64,000 nucleotides of DNA from Epilithonimonas arachidiradicis (GCF_003610695.1 NZ_RAQH01000003.1:310001-374000), one strand, 5' to 3'. Positions 52,796 through 62,159 are shown, numbered from the stretch's first letter. Notes: generated by a model from the sequence alone, not told the origin. Program-made: numbers and translations.

Positions 52796-53501
52796 ATCTA
52801 ATCCCCAAAATCTGATACAATTCCTCTTTTTTATTCAAAGCAATTGAAATACTTTTTCCGTTCGTCAATTCGACCATATTTCCGTTCAGACTTCGGATAG
52901 CTTCCAAATTGACAATGAATGACCTTTGAACTCGGAAAAATTTGGGTAAAGTCAGAACTTCATCCATCGATTTTAAAGTGGCTAAAGTCGTGTACGATTC
53001 ATTATTAATAACGATTTTCAAATAATCGCCTTGGGCTTCAACATACAGGATTTCGTCCAAAAGAATCTTCGTCAGTTTTCCGTCAGACTTAATGAAAATT
53101 CGGTCAGAATTCACTTGATGAACGGTTGAATTTTGCTTTAAATTGATATAATCTTTCGCTTTGTTGGCGGCTTTTAAAAATCGGTCAAATCGAACAGGTT
53201 TTACAAGATAATCCGTCGCTCCGGTTTCAAATCCATCTAAAGCAAAATCTCTGTGAGCCGTAATGAAAATAATAACCGGTGGATTTTCCAAAGTTTTAAC
53301 CAAATCCAAACCATTGATTTTCGGCATCTGAATATCACTGAAAATAATATCCACCGAATTATTCTCCAAAAACATCAGCGCTTCCACAGAATCTCCAAAA
53401 GAATCTGTCAGTTCCAAAAACGGAATTTCTTTGACAAAATTCTCAATAATTTCTCTTCCAATCGGTTCGTCATCCAATACGACACAGCGTAATTTTTCCA
53501 T
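52794..53501 (-). CDS. LytTR-family response regulator
   Basis: The 235-residue protein has a receiver domain with acidic pocket VVLDDEPIG, phospho-acceptor Asp56 in IIFSDIQMP and Lys in DYLVKPVRFDRF. A C-terminal LytTR DNA-binding domain follows: IFIKSDGKLTKILLDEILYVEAQGDYLKI, HxxRSFIVN-like FFRVQRSFIVNLEAI. It is the output of the histidine kinase encoded 150 bp upstream, with a MITE-like repeat in the gap. Targets are unknown. Confidence 0.94.
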   Translation of the reverse strand: MEKLRCVVLDDEPIGREIIENFVKEIPFLELTDSFGDSVEALMFLENNSVDIIFSDIQMPKINGLDLVKTLENPPVIIFITAHRDFALDGFETGATDYLVKPVRFDRFLKAANKAKDYINLKQNSTVHQVNSDRIFIKSDGKLTKILLDEILYVEAQGDYLKIVINNESYTTLATLKSMDEVLTLPKFFRVQRSFIVNLEAIRSLNGNMVELTNGKSISIALNKKEELYQILGIR

Positions 53502-53525
53502 CGTTACAAATGATTAAAATATTCC

Positions 53526-53642
53526 ACCACAAAAGTCACAAAAGAAAGAAGGGAAATAAAGTTTTTAAAGTACAAAATAATAAAAATACTTTTTTAAACT
53601 TTAAAAATTTACTACAATTAAATCTTTGTGACTTTTGTGGTT
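53526..53642. repeat. MITE-like intergenic element, copy 3
   Basis: A 117-bp element lies between the kinase and response-regulator genes. Its left arm ACCACAAAAGTCACAAAAG (53526-53544) and right arm CTTTGTGACTTTTGTGGTT (53624-53642) are near-exact inverted copies. The interior holds a further imperfect inverted pair (AGTTTTTAAAGTA and TACTTTTTTAAACT). Confidence 0.9.
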
Positions 53643-53652
53643 TATTATATGA

Positions 53653-54837
53653 TTACAAATTGATTTTTAGTTCGATTTTGAAGCTATTTTCCAAAGTTTT
53701 TATATTCAGAATATGTTGATTGGGATAGAGGAGTTGTAGTCTCTTTTTGATATTCTCTAATCCAATTCCGCCAAACTCTTTTTTGATGTCAGTTTTATCA
53801 ATGTCATTTTCTAAAACAAAATAAAACGTATTGTTTTTGATTTCAATTACTTGTTTGATGAACTGATGCTGGGAACTTTTTAAACCATATTTAAAAGCGT
53901 TTTCTATAAAAGTAAATGTCATCAAAGGCGCAATGTAAAGTCCTGAAATTTCATCTTCGCCCAAAATTTCCAACTGAATGTTTTTATCTTTTGGATAACG
54001 CATTTTCTCCAGTTCAAAATAATTTTTGATAAAGTCGATTTCTTTTTCCAGAGCTACTTTTTCAGCATTAGATTCGTAAAGTGTGTAACTCATTATATCG
54101 GAAAGGTTCAAGATCACTTCCGGTGCAAGATCATCTTTTTTGACACTTAAACCATAAAGATTATTCAAAGTATTGAAGAGAAAATGTGGGTTCAGTTGCG
54201 ATTTCAGAAAGTCTTTTTCGATGTTGATATTCTGGATTTCAACTTCCAGTTTTTGCTGTTGTAATTCCGTTGTCTTGTTATAAATTTTAACGATTTCCAA
54301 CAAAATCTTAACGAAGAAAAATGGTAACATAGAGAAGATAACAAGAACCGCATTGGCGAGGACTGCCTTTATATTTATAGCCTCCATCAAGCTTCGGGAA
54401 CCATTTCGTTTGATAATGTCTTTGTAAACTGGAATGTTGATTTCTAATCCTAAATGATAGTAAATTTTAAAGATAAAATGATTGACTGTCATCCAAATAT
54501 AAATTAAAACCGGAATACTAAGAATTAGTAAAACTACAGAAGCCTTTCTGTTTAACAATAGTATTTTTGGAACTAAAAAATAAAAGAAAAAGTAGAAAAC
54601 AACCATATTGTTGACAGCATTTCTTATGGTCAAAATGATGCTGTCGAAAGCAGGTAATTTCAGTTCCCAGAGATAATTAAGATACAACAAAACCGAAAAG
54701 ACAAACCACATCAAAAAATGAAAAATTATCTTCGTACTTCGGTTATAGAATTTCTCAAAATCCTGTAAGATATTTTGATTGGAAATAAAGTCGATTGGTT
54801 TCTGCTTTGTCCGCATTTTTCTTTTGTTGAAAGGCAT
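53653..54837 (-). CDS. LytS-type sensor histidine kinase
   Basis: The 394-residue protein has four hydrophobic helices in its first 200 residues, then a coiled stretch and the His_kinase domain: FLKSQLNPHFLFNTLNNLYGL (phosphorylated His near residue 215), YTLYESNAEKVALEKEIDFIKNYFELEKMRY and an ATPase N-box FIENAFKYGL and GGIGLENIKKRLQLLYP. It is the partner of the LytTR regulator at 52794-53501. The input signal is unknown. ATG 54837 is used; ATG 54816 is possible. Confidence 0.93.
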   Translation of the reverse strand: MPFNKRKMRTKQKPIDFISNQNILQDFEKFYNRSTKIIFHFLMWFVFSVLLYLNYLWELKLPAFDSIILTIRNAVNNMVVFYFFFYFLVPKILLLNRKASVVLLILSIPVLIYIWMTVNHFIFKIYYHLGLEINIPVYKDIIKRNGSRSLMEAINIKAVLANAVLVIFSMLPFFFVKILLEIVKIYNKTTELQQQKLEVEIQNINIEKDFLKSQLNPHFLFNTLNNLYGLSVKKDDLAPEVILNLSDIMSYTLYESNAEKVALEKEIDFIKNYFELEKMRYPKDKNIQLEILGEDEISGLYIAPLMTFTFIENAFKYGLKSSQHQFIKQVIEIKNNTFYFVLENDIDKTDIKKEFGGIGLENIKKRLQLLYPNQHILNIKTLENSFKIELKINL

Positions 54838-54869
54838 TTCAAAAATAAGCTTTTGAGATTAGAATCAAA

Positions 54870-55601
54870 CTAAAGAATCCTAATAATGGCATTCATCACA
54901 TTGATTACATTGTGACCAGCCACAGAGTAAATAAGATTTCCCGAGAATTTTCTAAGAACTCCAAGACTTAAAGATGAAATCAAAGTGAGATAAACAATCG
55001 TAATAATGTCGAATTTGAATTGATAATCTGAAGTCAAAATGATTCCGTGAGCAATTCCGAAAAGCAATGTAACGGTTATAAATCCCCAACCGAATCGGAT
55101 TCCTTTGAAATTCCAGTTGGGTAAAAATACTTTGTCGAAAATCCACAAGTAGATTCCACGGAAAAATATTTCTTCTGTCAAACCTGGCATTGTTGCCTGA
55201 AATGCAAAGGTTTCCAAATCAAACTTGCCACCTTTTGGGAATAGAATAAATTTAAAAATAAAATCGAAAATCAAGAATCCAAGGAAAACTAAAATCCCAT
55301 ATCTGATTTGACTTTTAGAATTGGTAGAAGTCGTGAATCCAATTGCTTTTCTGTCATTTTTATTGATGAAGAAGATAACTGATAATGCTAAAGTCAGACT
55401 TAGAAATTTACCAATCCAGGGAAATTTTAATCCAAAATCCGGTAAATAAAATTTGCTGAAAATCTGCAAATAATTATCAGCTAAAAATATAATGACGAAT
55501 AATAATAGAAATTTAAAATTTCCTTTTTTAGATTTGAAGAAAGCGAGAATAAAGATTGGCAACATTATCAAAAGCCAAATAAGTGGAGTAAATAAAGACA
55601 T
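54870..55601 (-). CDS. CPBP-family intramembrane protease
   Basis: The 243-residue protein has about eight hydrophobic helices and the CPBP (Abi) signature: GLTEEIFFRGIYLWIF (EExxxR, near residue 148) and FGIAHGI (second metal-binding-like motif), plus VAGHNVINVMNAI near the C-terminus. Members cleave membrane substrates or process CAAX-like and bacteriocin-related peptides. It lies 32 bp upstream of the histidine kinase gene on the same strand and may share its transcript. Confidence 0.88.
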   Translation of the reverse strand: MSLFTPLIWLLIMLPIFILAFFKSKKGNFKFLLLFVIIFLADNYLQIFSKFYLPDFGLKFPWIGKFLSLTLALSVIFFINKNDRKAIGFTTSTNSKSQIRYGILVFLGFLIFDFIFKFILFPKGGKFDLETFAFQATMPGLTEEIFFRGIYLWIFDKVFLPNWNFKGIRFGWGFITVTLLFGIAHGIILTSDYQFKFDIITIVYLTLISSLSLGVLRKFSGNLIYSVAGHNVINVMNAIIRIL

Positions 55602-55761
55602 TGTAATCGTTTTAATTTCTGATTCAAAAGTAGAATTGGCAGAAACGAATTCAAATCAAAATCGGTGAAAGAGAAATTTTATCGGTTAGAATTCTACTTT
55701 TTTCCGATGAAATAAATTCGTTTTCAAATAATATTTTAATTTTAATGAATAAAACCTGACT

Positions 55762-56865
55762 ATGTCTATCAACAGAAGAGATTGGCTGAAAACTGCTTTT
55801 TTTGGAAGTGCTGCTTTAACACTTTCGCCATTAGAGCTTTTGGCAAAGGAGACCCCTAATTTCAATGAGTTAAAAAACAGTAACGAAGCCATTCGGCTTT
55901 GCTTTAACGAAAATCCGTTTGGAACTTCACCAAAAGCTTTGGAATCGATGCAAAAAAGTCTCAATCTTTCTTCGATGTATGATTTTAAATTGGCGGATGT
56001 TTTATGTGAAAAATTAGCCGAGAAAAATCAACTTAAGAAAGAAAACATTTTAGTTTCTGCTGGTTCATCTTTCCTTTTGGAATTGATTACAAAATTTGTT
56101 TCTCAGGAGAATGGGCATTTCATTATCCCGAATCCTTCATTCACCATCTTCGAGCCTATTGCAGAGTTTTTGGGAATGTCAAAAACAGTTGTTGCTTTGG
56201 ATGAAAAGAAAAGGATCAATCTTGATGCTATGAGAGATTTGATTAGAAAAAGCACAAGGCTGATTTATATCTGTAACCCGAATAATCCAACCGGAGATTT
56301 ACTTTCAAGAGAAAAAATTGTACGATTTATAAAAGCTTTACCAAGTCACATTACGATTTTGGTAGATGAAGCTTATATTGAGTTTACGAATCAAAAATCA
56401 TTATCAGATTTGGTTGATATTTATCCGAATCTGATAATTACCAGAACCTTTTCCAAACTTTATGGGTTTGCAGGCGCAAGATTAGGTTATGCAATCGGAC
56501 ATCCTGGAACAATTAAAAATCTTAAAAAACTTCAAAGCTGGAGTGGTGCAGAAATAAGTGTTGTGACAATGGCTGGTGCAATCGCGGCAATGGAAGATCA
56601 GGAATTTATTTCTAAAGTTTTAGATAATAATCAAAAAGTGAAAGATTTTACTGTTTCGGAATTTAATAAAAGAGGAATTAAAACCATTCCGTCTTCTGCT
56701 AATTTTGTTTATTTTTCTTTGGAAAATTACAAAGGCGATTATTTCAAAAAGTTGAAGGATACAAAAATCCTTGGTGGAAAAACTTATGAGGAAGAAGGGA
56801 AGTGGACGCGGATTAGCTTGGGAACAATTGAAGAGATGGAGAGGTATTTTGAAGCGATTTCTTAA
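55762..56865 (+). CDS. PLP-dependent aminotransferase with twin-arginine signal
   Basis: The 367-residue protein resembles histidinol-phosphate aminotransferase (class I/II): VSAGSSFLLELI, ICNPNNPTGDLLS, LVDEAYIEF and the PLP lysine segment TRTFSKLYGFAGARLGYAIG. Unlike cytosolic HisC it begins with NRRDWLKTAFFGSAALTLSP, a twin-arginine (Tat) export signal, so it should be folded with PLP and exported to the periplasm. The substrate is unknown. It stands alone, divergent from the CPBP gene. Confidence 0.85.
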   Translation: MSINRRDWLKTAFFGSAALTLSPLELLAKETPNFNELKNSNEAIRLCFNENPFGTSPKALESMQKSLNLSSMYDFKLADVLCEKLAEKNQLKKENILVSAGSSFLLELITKFVSQENGHFIIPNPSFTIFEPIAEFLGMSKTVVALDEKKRINLDAMRDLIRKSTRLIYICNPNNPTGDLLSREKIVRFIKALPSHITILVDEAYIEFTNQKSLSDLVDIYPNLIITRTFSKLYGFAGARLGYAIGHPGTIKNLKKLQSWSGAEISVVTMAGAIAAMEDQEFISKVLDNNQKVKDFTVSEFNKRGIKTIPSSANFVYFSLENYKGDYFKKLKDTKILGGKTYEEEGKWTRISLGTIEEMERYFEAIS

Positions 56866-56952
56866 TGTGAAATTTATTAATAAATTCCTTCCAAAGTAGA
56901 GATTTAAAAATGATTACTGGAAAATGGGGATTTTTGAATTGCTTGAACTTCA

Positions 56953-57825
56953 TCAAGCCAAAATATTACTAAACTCCTTCCGATACTGCGACGGACTTTT
57001 CTGCGTATGCTCCTTAAAAGTTTTGTTGAAGTAACTGAAATTATTAAATCCACTATCAAAACAAACCTCGGTAATACTCATTGGTTGTTCTGCCAAGAGC
57101 TTTAGAGAATGCGTGATTCTATATTCATTTACAAATTGAGTAAATGTTTTGTTCGTAATTTTCTTGAAATATCGGCAGAAAGAAGGAACCGTCATATTGG
57201 ATAATTCTGCCACAGTTTCCAAAGTGATTTGCTCCTTAAAATGGTCTTTTACGTAGTTGAAAATCACACTGATTCGGTCGTTATCTTCCTTTTGAGTTTG
57301 CAGATAATATTTTGAAGCATTCAGGATTTTGTAATCCTGGGTCTGGGATAATTGGTTCAGAATCTCAATCAGAATAATTAGTTTGTTCAGGGATGTAGCT
57401 TCTGTCAAGGCATCAATTCTTGGTTTCAGCGTTTTTTTAATTTGTTCGCCGTAGACAATTCCGCTTTTTGCTTTTTCCAATAATGCTGAAATCCGCATCA
57501 TTTCCGGCGCTTTCCAAAACTGCGAACCCAGAAAATCCATTGAGAACTGTATCACCACTTCATATTCGTTTTTGGTATTTTCATTCGTCATTCCACAATG
57601 TGGCAAATTGCTGCCAATGAGAATCAAATCACCATCCGTAAAATAAGAAATGTTGCTCCCAATCTGCCGTTTCCCTGAACCTTTGTGCACAAAGATCAAT
57701 TCAATCTCCGGATGAAAATGCCAGAAATTACTCTTAATATTTTCATTTCTAAAATATTTGAGACAAGTAAAACTACTGCCGACATCGGGACTTACAGTTT
57801 CCAGAACCGGATTGTAATGTTTCAT
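56953..57825 (-). CDS. AraC family transcriptional regulator with cupin domain
   Basis: The 290-residue protein has an N-terminal cupin region (FWHFHPEIELIFVHKGSGKRQIGSNI) and a C-terminal AraC DNA-binding domain with two helix-turn-helix units: ITLETVAELSNMTVPSFCRYFKKIT and SITEVCFDSGFNNFSYFNKTFKEH. Such regulators in Bacteroidota usually respond to sugars or stress ligands. No obvious target operon is beside it. Confidence 0.93.
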   Translation of the reverse strand: MKHYNPVLETVSPDVGSSFTCLKYFRNENIKSNFWHFHPEIELIFVHKGSGKRQIGSNISYFTDGDLILIGSNLPHCGMTNENTKNEYEVVIQFSMDFLGSQFWKAPEMMRISALLEKAKSGIVYGEQIKKTLKPRIDALTEATSLNKLIILIEILNQLSQTQDYKILNASKYYLQTQKEDNDRISVIFNYVKDHFKEQITLETVAELSNMTVPSFCRYFKKITNKTFTQFVNEYRITHSLKLLAEQPMSITEVCFDSGFNNFSYFNKTFKEHTQKSPSQYRKEFSNILA

Positions 57826-58036
57826 AGTTAGGTTTTATTCTATTAATTTTTCTTGTTTTCAAACACGGCAATAGAACAAAATTACGGAATTAATATTATA
57901 TGTCTTAAATTGTCATATTTTTCCTGTTAACATTTATTTAATGTTAATATAGAACATATTTTTGAAAATTCAATTGTATCATAGCATTGCTATCGTATCT
58001 AAATTTGCTTCATTATTAATCAGTAAATCAAGTATT

Positions 58037-58633
58037 ATGAAAAATATAGTAAAACTAAGTTTGATAGTTGGTGCAATGCTAATTTCAATGGGTATGTCGG
58101 CAAAAGATAAATTCTTTTCTTTGTCTTTGACAGAAGCAAGTTCTAAGACACTTCGTTTTGAGATTTTCAATGCGGAAAATGTTTCGCTTTATTTCTATAA
58201 CGACAGAAAAGATGAGATCTATTCAGAAAATATCGGGAATAGAGAGAATGTTGAAAAATCTTATGATCTTTCTACATTAGCTGAAGGTGATTATTTTCTG
58301 GTAGCTGAGTCGGATTTCAAAATCGAAAAATATAAAGTAACGATCGATAAAAATGGAAATGTAACTGCGGCCAAAACGCCGGTTCTGGCTTTCAACAAAC
58401 CGGAATATACGATTGAAAACAACATCGTGAAATTGCATATGAGTAATGTGAACGATGCGGTGACTGTAACGGTATCTGACCTTTCCAACACCGAATATTA
58501 CAACAAATCTGTTAGATCCAGCAATGGCGAAATCAATTTGAAATTCGATTTGAATACGAATAATTCACCTGCTTATCTCATTAGCGTAGAAAGAAACGGT
58601 GATGTTTTTAACAGACTGATTACCCTGAAATAG
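58037..58633 (+). CDS. Secreted hypothetical protein
   Basis: The 198-residue protein has a signal peptide (KLSLIVGAMLISMGMSA). The mature portion is beta-rich with two similar blocks of about 75 residues (ESxxxxLRFEIFNAENVSLYFYNDR and KLHMSNVNDAVTVTVSDLSN). The tail PAYLISVERNGDVFNRLITLK recalls the T9SS sorting-tail pattern but is too short to assert. I do not recognise a family. The start is ATG 58037; the frame extends upstream only through TTG. Confidence 0.65.
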   Translation: MKNIVKLSLIVGAMLISMGMSAKDKFFSLSLTEASSKTLRFEIFNAENVSLYFYNDRKDEIYSENIGNRENVEKSYDLSTLAEGDYFLVAESDFKIEKYKVTIDKNGNVTAAKTPVLAFNKPEYTIENNIVKLHMSNVNDAVTVTVSDLSNTEYYNKSVRSSNGEINLKFDLNTNNSPAYLISVERNGDVFNRLITLK

Positions 58634-58665
58634 TTTCTTTAAACTAAGGTTATATATTATTTTCG

Positions 58666-58697
58666 AAAAGCCTCATAAACTATTTATGAGGCTTTTT
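58666..58697. terminator. Terminator between the secreted protein gene and the glycosyltransferase gene
   Basis: AAAAGCCTCATAAA (58666-58679) pairs exactly with TTTATGAGGCTTTT (58683-58696) around CTA, with T and A tracts usable on both strands. Confidence 0.93.
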
Positions 58698-58702
58698 TAT
58701 GA

Positions 58703-59701
58703 TTAATGAAAATGTTTCGGGAAAGCTTCTCTCGGCGATTGCTTAAGGATATTTAATTGAAACCAGGATTTCAGGAAACCATAACCATAAGAAAACATTT
58801 GGATATAGGTTGAGATAATTGCCATTGATGCAATGCTGATGTTTCTCGTCACCACTAAGGCGTGGAAAAAAACGAGAAAAGTATAAAGTCCGTACAGAGC
58901 GAGAATCAAACCATTTCCCCAAACAAAATAATGGATGACACCGACGACATAGCCTAATAAGAAAATGCTTGGAAACCAGAATGTTGGTTTTACATATTGT
59001 GGATGCCTTTGATTAAGAATCGGTCTTGCACAACCAAATTGATACACTTGTTTTGAAAACTTTCCAAAATCTGTTCTGCGTTTGTGATAGACGCCGATAT
59101 TATCGTAAAACGTTGTTGTGTAGCCATTTTCCCAAAGTGTCATAGACAAGTCCGGATCTTCACCGATTCGCATTTCGGAAAATCCACCGACTTTAAGAAA
59201 AATTTCTTTGTTAACCCCCATATTGAAACTTCTCGGCTGGAATTTGGTCACCGCTTTTTTATTGCCACGGATGCCGCCAGTTGTGAAAACTGAGGTCATA
59301 GAATAAGAAATGGCTTTCTGCATCAGATTGAAACCTCTGTGCGCTTTGTCCGCACCGCCAAAAGCATCTGCAGGATTTTCTGTGAGATTTTTCTTGATGT
59401 TTTCTATATAATCTGTTTCTACAATCACATCAGAATCTACAAAAACCAGCCAATCATTTTTGGCTCGTTTTGCACCGTAGTTCCTGCTCAATCCCGGACC
59501 GGAATTATCTTTTCGGAAAAACTGAATATCCAGCTGATCTTCAAATAATTCCACAGTCGGAAGAAGCTTTATTAATGAACCATCATCCACAACAATGACT
59601 TCAAAATCTTTATCGGTTTGACGTGATAATGAATTCAGAAGTTCGAAGAGTTCGTCTTTTCTGTTGAATATGGCGATAATGATGGAGATTGTTGGATTCA
59701 A
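58703..59701 (-). CDS. Glycosyltransferase family 2 protein, TTG start
   Basis: The 332-residue protein has the GT2 core: ISIIIAIFNRKDELFELLNSLSRQ, EVIVVDDGSLIK, WLVFVDSDVIVETDYI (DxD) and GEDPDLSMTLWENGY. The C-terminal third has two membrane helices (YVVGVIHYFVWGNGLILALYGLYTFLVFFHAL), as in membrane-associated polysaccharide synthases. The start is a TTG at 59701: an in-frame stop lies five codons upstream and there is no ATG before the first beta strand. The acceptor is unknown. Confidence 0.88.
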   Translation of the reverse strand: MNPTISIIIAIFNRKDELFELLNSLSRQTDKDFEVIVVDDGSLIKLLPTVELFEDQLDIQFFRKDNSGPGLSRNYGAKRAKNDWLVFVDSDVIVETDYIENIKKNLTENPADAFGGADKAHRGFNLMQKAISYSMTSVFTTGGIRGNKKAVTKFQPRSFNMGVNKEIFLKVGGFSEMRIGEDPDLSMTLWENGYTTTFYDNIGVYHKRRTDFGKFSKQVYQFGCARPILNQRHPQYVKPTFWFPSIFLLGYVVGVIHYFVWGNGLILALYGLYTFLVFFHALVVTRNISIASMAIISTYIQMFSYGYGFLKSWFQLNILKQSPREAFPKHFH

Positions 59702-59744
59702 ATTAGAAATAAATTATATGATAATGATTCTCAAAAATATGGAA

Positions 59745-60101
59745 TTATATTTTCAATAATAGAATAATTAATGAAAGAAAAATTGAGCTTGAAATTAAAC
59801 TAATTACAAAACTTGAAACCGTTAAGGAGTGAATGATTTTATATTTATTCAGAATTAATATTAATCCAAATGAAAATAATAATGAACCTCCAAAACTTAT
59901 TAAAAATGAAATGAATAGTTTCTTCAATTCAAAGAAATCTGATTTGAAGAAATAGAGTATCAATCCCGAAGCTATTAATAATAATATTGAAAACAAAATC
60001 ATTTTCCGATTGATTGGGTCAATGTCCACTTTGTTTTCTTCTCCATTTCCAATAAATCCAGACAGAGAAAATAATTCAAATATAAAATCTAAAAAATTCA
60101 T
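59745..60101 (-). CDS. Small membrane protein coupled to the THUMP methyltransferase gene
   Basis: The 118-residue protein has three hydrophobic helices (about residues 34-52, 64-82 and 90-116) and an acidic N-terminus. I do not recognise a family. Its ATG overlaps the upstream methyltransferase stop in an ATGA tetranucleotide, so the two are translationally coupled despite having no obvious functional link. Base composition is very AT-rich. Confidence 0.6.
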   Translation of the reverse strand: MNFLDFIFELFSLSGFIGNGEENKVDIDPINRKMILFSILLLIASGLILYFFKSDFFELKKLFISFLISFGGSLLFSFGLILILNKYKIIHSLTVSSFVISLISSSIFLSLIILLLKI

Positions 60102-61258
60102 TCTTTAATTTTATGTACTTTTTTCGTTCCATCATACATCTCATAATGCAAAAACCGCGTTTCCAGTTTTCCGTTAAATAATTTGATTTTTCTCGAAGGT
60201 CTTAGTCCTATTTTTTTCGACGCATCCAGATCGGCAGAAATCAGCCAGGCCAAAGTATTTGGATAATGTTGTTTAAAAGTATCACCGATTTTTTTGTAAA
60301 AATCATCATCATTAATACTGATTCTCTCGTCATAAGGCGGATTGAAAACCATCAATAACGGGAACATATCTTTCTCTGATTCAAAAAAGTTTTGTTTTCT
60401 GACTTCGATAATGTCTTCCATTTCTGCAGCCTCAATATTGGTTCTTGCAGCATTCAAAGCCCTGGCATCCATATCGTAACCCACAATTTTCCCGGTGAAT
60501 TCTTTCACCCTGTTGATGCGGAATTCTTTGATCTTTTGGAACAAATCTTCGTCATAATTTTTCCAGTTTTGGAAAGCAAATTCTTTTCTGAAAATCTGTG
60601 CCGGCAGATCCAGGGCAATCATTGCTGCCTCTATTAATAATGTTCCGGAACCACACATCGGATCCAGGAAATTACCTTTTCCGTCCCAGCCTGCCAATTG
60701 TAACATTCCGCTGGCCAAAACTTCGTTGATCGGCGCAACAGTCTGTTCTTTTCTATAACCACGTTTGAAAAGGGGATCGCCTGAACTATCCAGAGAAATC
60801 GTCACCAATTCTCTATCGATATGAAGATGAAATTTGATATCCGGATTGTCTTTGTTAACATTCGGTCTGATGTTATGCTTTTCCTGAAAATAATCGACGA
60901 TCGCATCTTTCATTTTCAAAGTCATAAACTGAGAATGGCTAAATCTTTCCGAGTTTACAGTCGCATCAATCGCAAATGACTGATGTTTCTCCAGAAACTG
61001 ATCCCATTCAAACTTGAATAATTTATCGTAATATTTAGATTCATTAAAGGCTTTGAATTCTAAAATCGGAATAATAATTTTAAGCGCAGTTCTGCAAGAA
61101 TAATTGAGTTTGTAAAGGAAACCCAAATCACCTTCGCAAGTCACCGCACGATTTCTGGCTTCAACTTTTTTACCGCCTAATTTTTTAACTTCTTCGGCCA
61201 AAACCTGTTCCAACCCGAAAAAAGTTTTGATCTGTATCTGCAGATTTTCTGTATTCAT
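60098..61258 (-). CDS. THUMP-domain class I RNA methyltransferase (RlmL/YpsC-like)
   Basis: The 386-residue protein starts with an RNA-binding THUMP module (residues 40-150) and continues with the UPF0020 methylase: FLDPMCGSGTLLIEAAMIAL (SAM motif) and VFNPPYDERI (catalytic NPPY). This matches the 23S rRNA guanine-2445-type N2-methyltransferase family. The rRNA site is inferred from family. The last 4 bases overlap the next gene on the same strand. Confidence 0.93.
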   Translation of the reverse strand: MNTENLQIQIKTFFGLEQVLAEEVKKLGGKKVEARNRAVTCEGDLGFLYKLNYSCRTALKIIIPILEFKAFNESKYYDKLFKFEWDQFLEKHQSFAIDATVNSERFSHSQFMTLKMKDAIVDYFQEKHNIRPNVNKDNPDIKFHLHIDRELVTISLDSSGDPLFKRGYRKEQTVAPINEVLASGMLQLAGWDGKGNFLDPMCGSGTLLIEAAMIALDLPAQIFRKEFAFQNWKNYDEDLFQKIKEFRINRVKEFTGKIVGYDMDARALNAARTNIEAAEMEDIIEVRKQNFFESEKDMFPLLMVFNPPYDERISINDDDFYKKIGDTFKQHYPNTLAWLISADLDASKKIGLRPSRKIKLFNGKLETRFLHYEMYDGTKKVHKIKE

Positions 61259-61354
61259 CCCACAAAGATAATAGATATTTAGATGATAGATAATAGACTT
61301 TTGAACTTATAGAAAATCTCTTCCTTAATCTGCGGGTCTCACATCTATTTTCCT

Positions 61355-61362
61355 TATTTTTG
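61355..61362 (+). promoter_or_regulatory. -7 promoter box just upstream of the SAM methyltransferase gene
   Basis: TATTTTTG matches TANNTTTG and ends four bases before the ATG at 61367, so the transcript would be leaderless. No clear -33 element is visible. Confidence 0.5.
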
Positions 61363-61366
61363 CAAG

Positions 61367-62092
61367 ATGCAATGGTTCGAAGAATGGTTTGATACACCAT
61401 ATTATCATATTTTATACAGCAACCGGGATTATCAGGAAGCCGAAAATTTTCTGAATCTGTTAACCGGTTTTCTGAAACTCGAGAAAAACTCAACAATAAT
61501 TGATTTGGCTTGCGGAAAGGGCAGACATTCGGTGTATCTGAATAAGCTTGGTTACAATGTTCTAGGACTGGATTTGTCCGAACAAAGTATCAGTTATGAT
61601 AAGCAATTCGAAAATGACGCTTTGAAATTTCGAGTTCACGATATGAGAAATAGGATTGAAACCGAACCTGTTGATGCGGTTTTTAACTTGTTTACAAGCT
61701 TTGGATATTTCGAAACGGAAGAAGAAGACAAAAGTGTTTTTCGCTCTGTTTCCGATGCTCTGAAAAATGAAGGTTATTTTGTCCTTGATTTCCTGAATGC
61801 AGAATACGTAAAAAGTGTGATTACACCAAAAGCTACTGTTGAAAAGGAAAACATCACATTCAATATCAAAAAACATATTGAAGGCGAATATATACTGAAG
61901 GAAATCGATTTTGAAGACCAGGGAAAGCAATTTCATTTCTTTGAACGTGTTAAGCTGACTTCGCCTGAAAGAATCCTGAAATTTGCTGATGAATTTGGAT
62001 TTGAATTAATCCAGCGCTGGGGCGATTATCAGCTTAATGATTTTGATGAAAAGAGTTCCCAAAGATGTATTAACTTATTTAGAAAACGTTAG
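61367..62092 (+). CDS. Class I SAM-dependent methyltransferase
   Basis: The 241-residue protein has a standard methyltransferase core: IIDLACGKGRHSVYLNKLGYNVLGLDLSEQS (motif I and II), FRVHDMRN and AVFNLFTSFGYFETEEED (motif IV). No extra domain identifies its substrate. Small metabolite or protein methylation is possible. It is divergent from the THUMP methyltransferase gene, with a short shared promoter region (61259-61366). Confidence 0.86.
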   Translation: MQWFEEWFDTPYYHILYSNRDYQEAENFLNLLTGFLKLEKNSTIIDLACGKGRHSVYLNKLGYNVLGLDLSEQSISYDKQFENDALKFRVHDMRNRIETEPVDAVFNLFTSFGYFETEEEDKSVFRSVSDALKNEGYFVLDFLNAEYVKSVITPKATVEKENITFNIKKHIEGEYILKEIDFEDQGKQFHFFERVKLTSPERILKFADEFGFELIQRWGDYQLNDFDEKSSQRCINLFRKR

Positions 62093-62159
62093 AAGTTAGA
62101 AGATGGATGGTGAAAGATTTCCAGTATTTTACATCCAGCTTCCATTTTAAATTTAGTTT

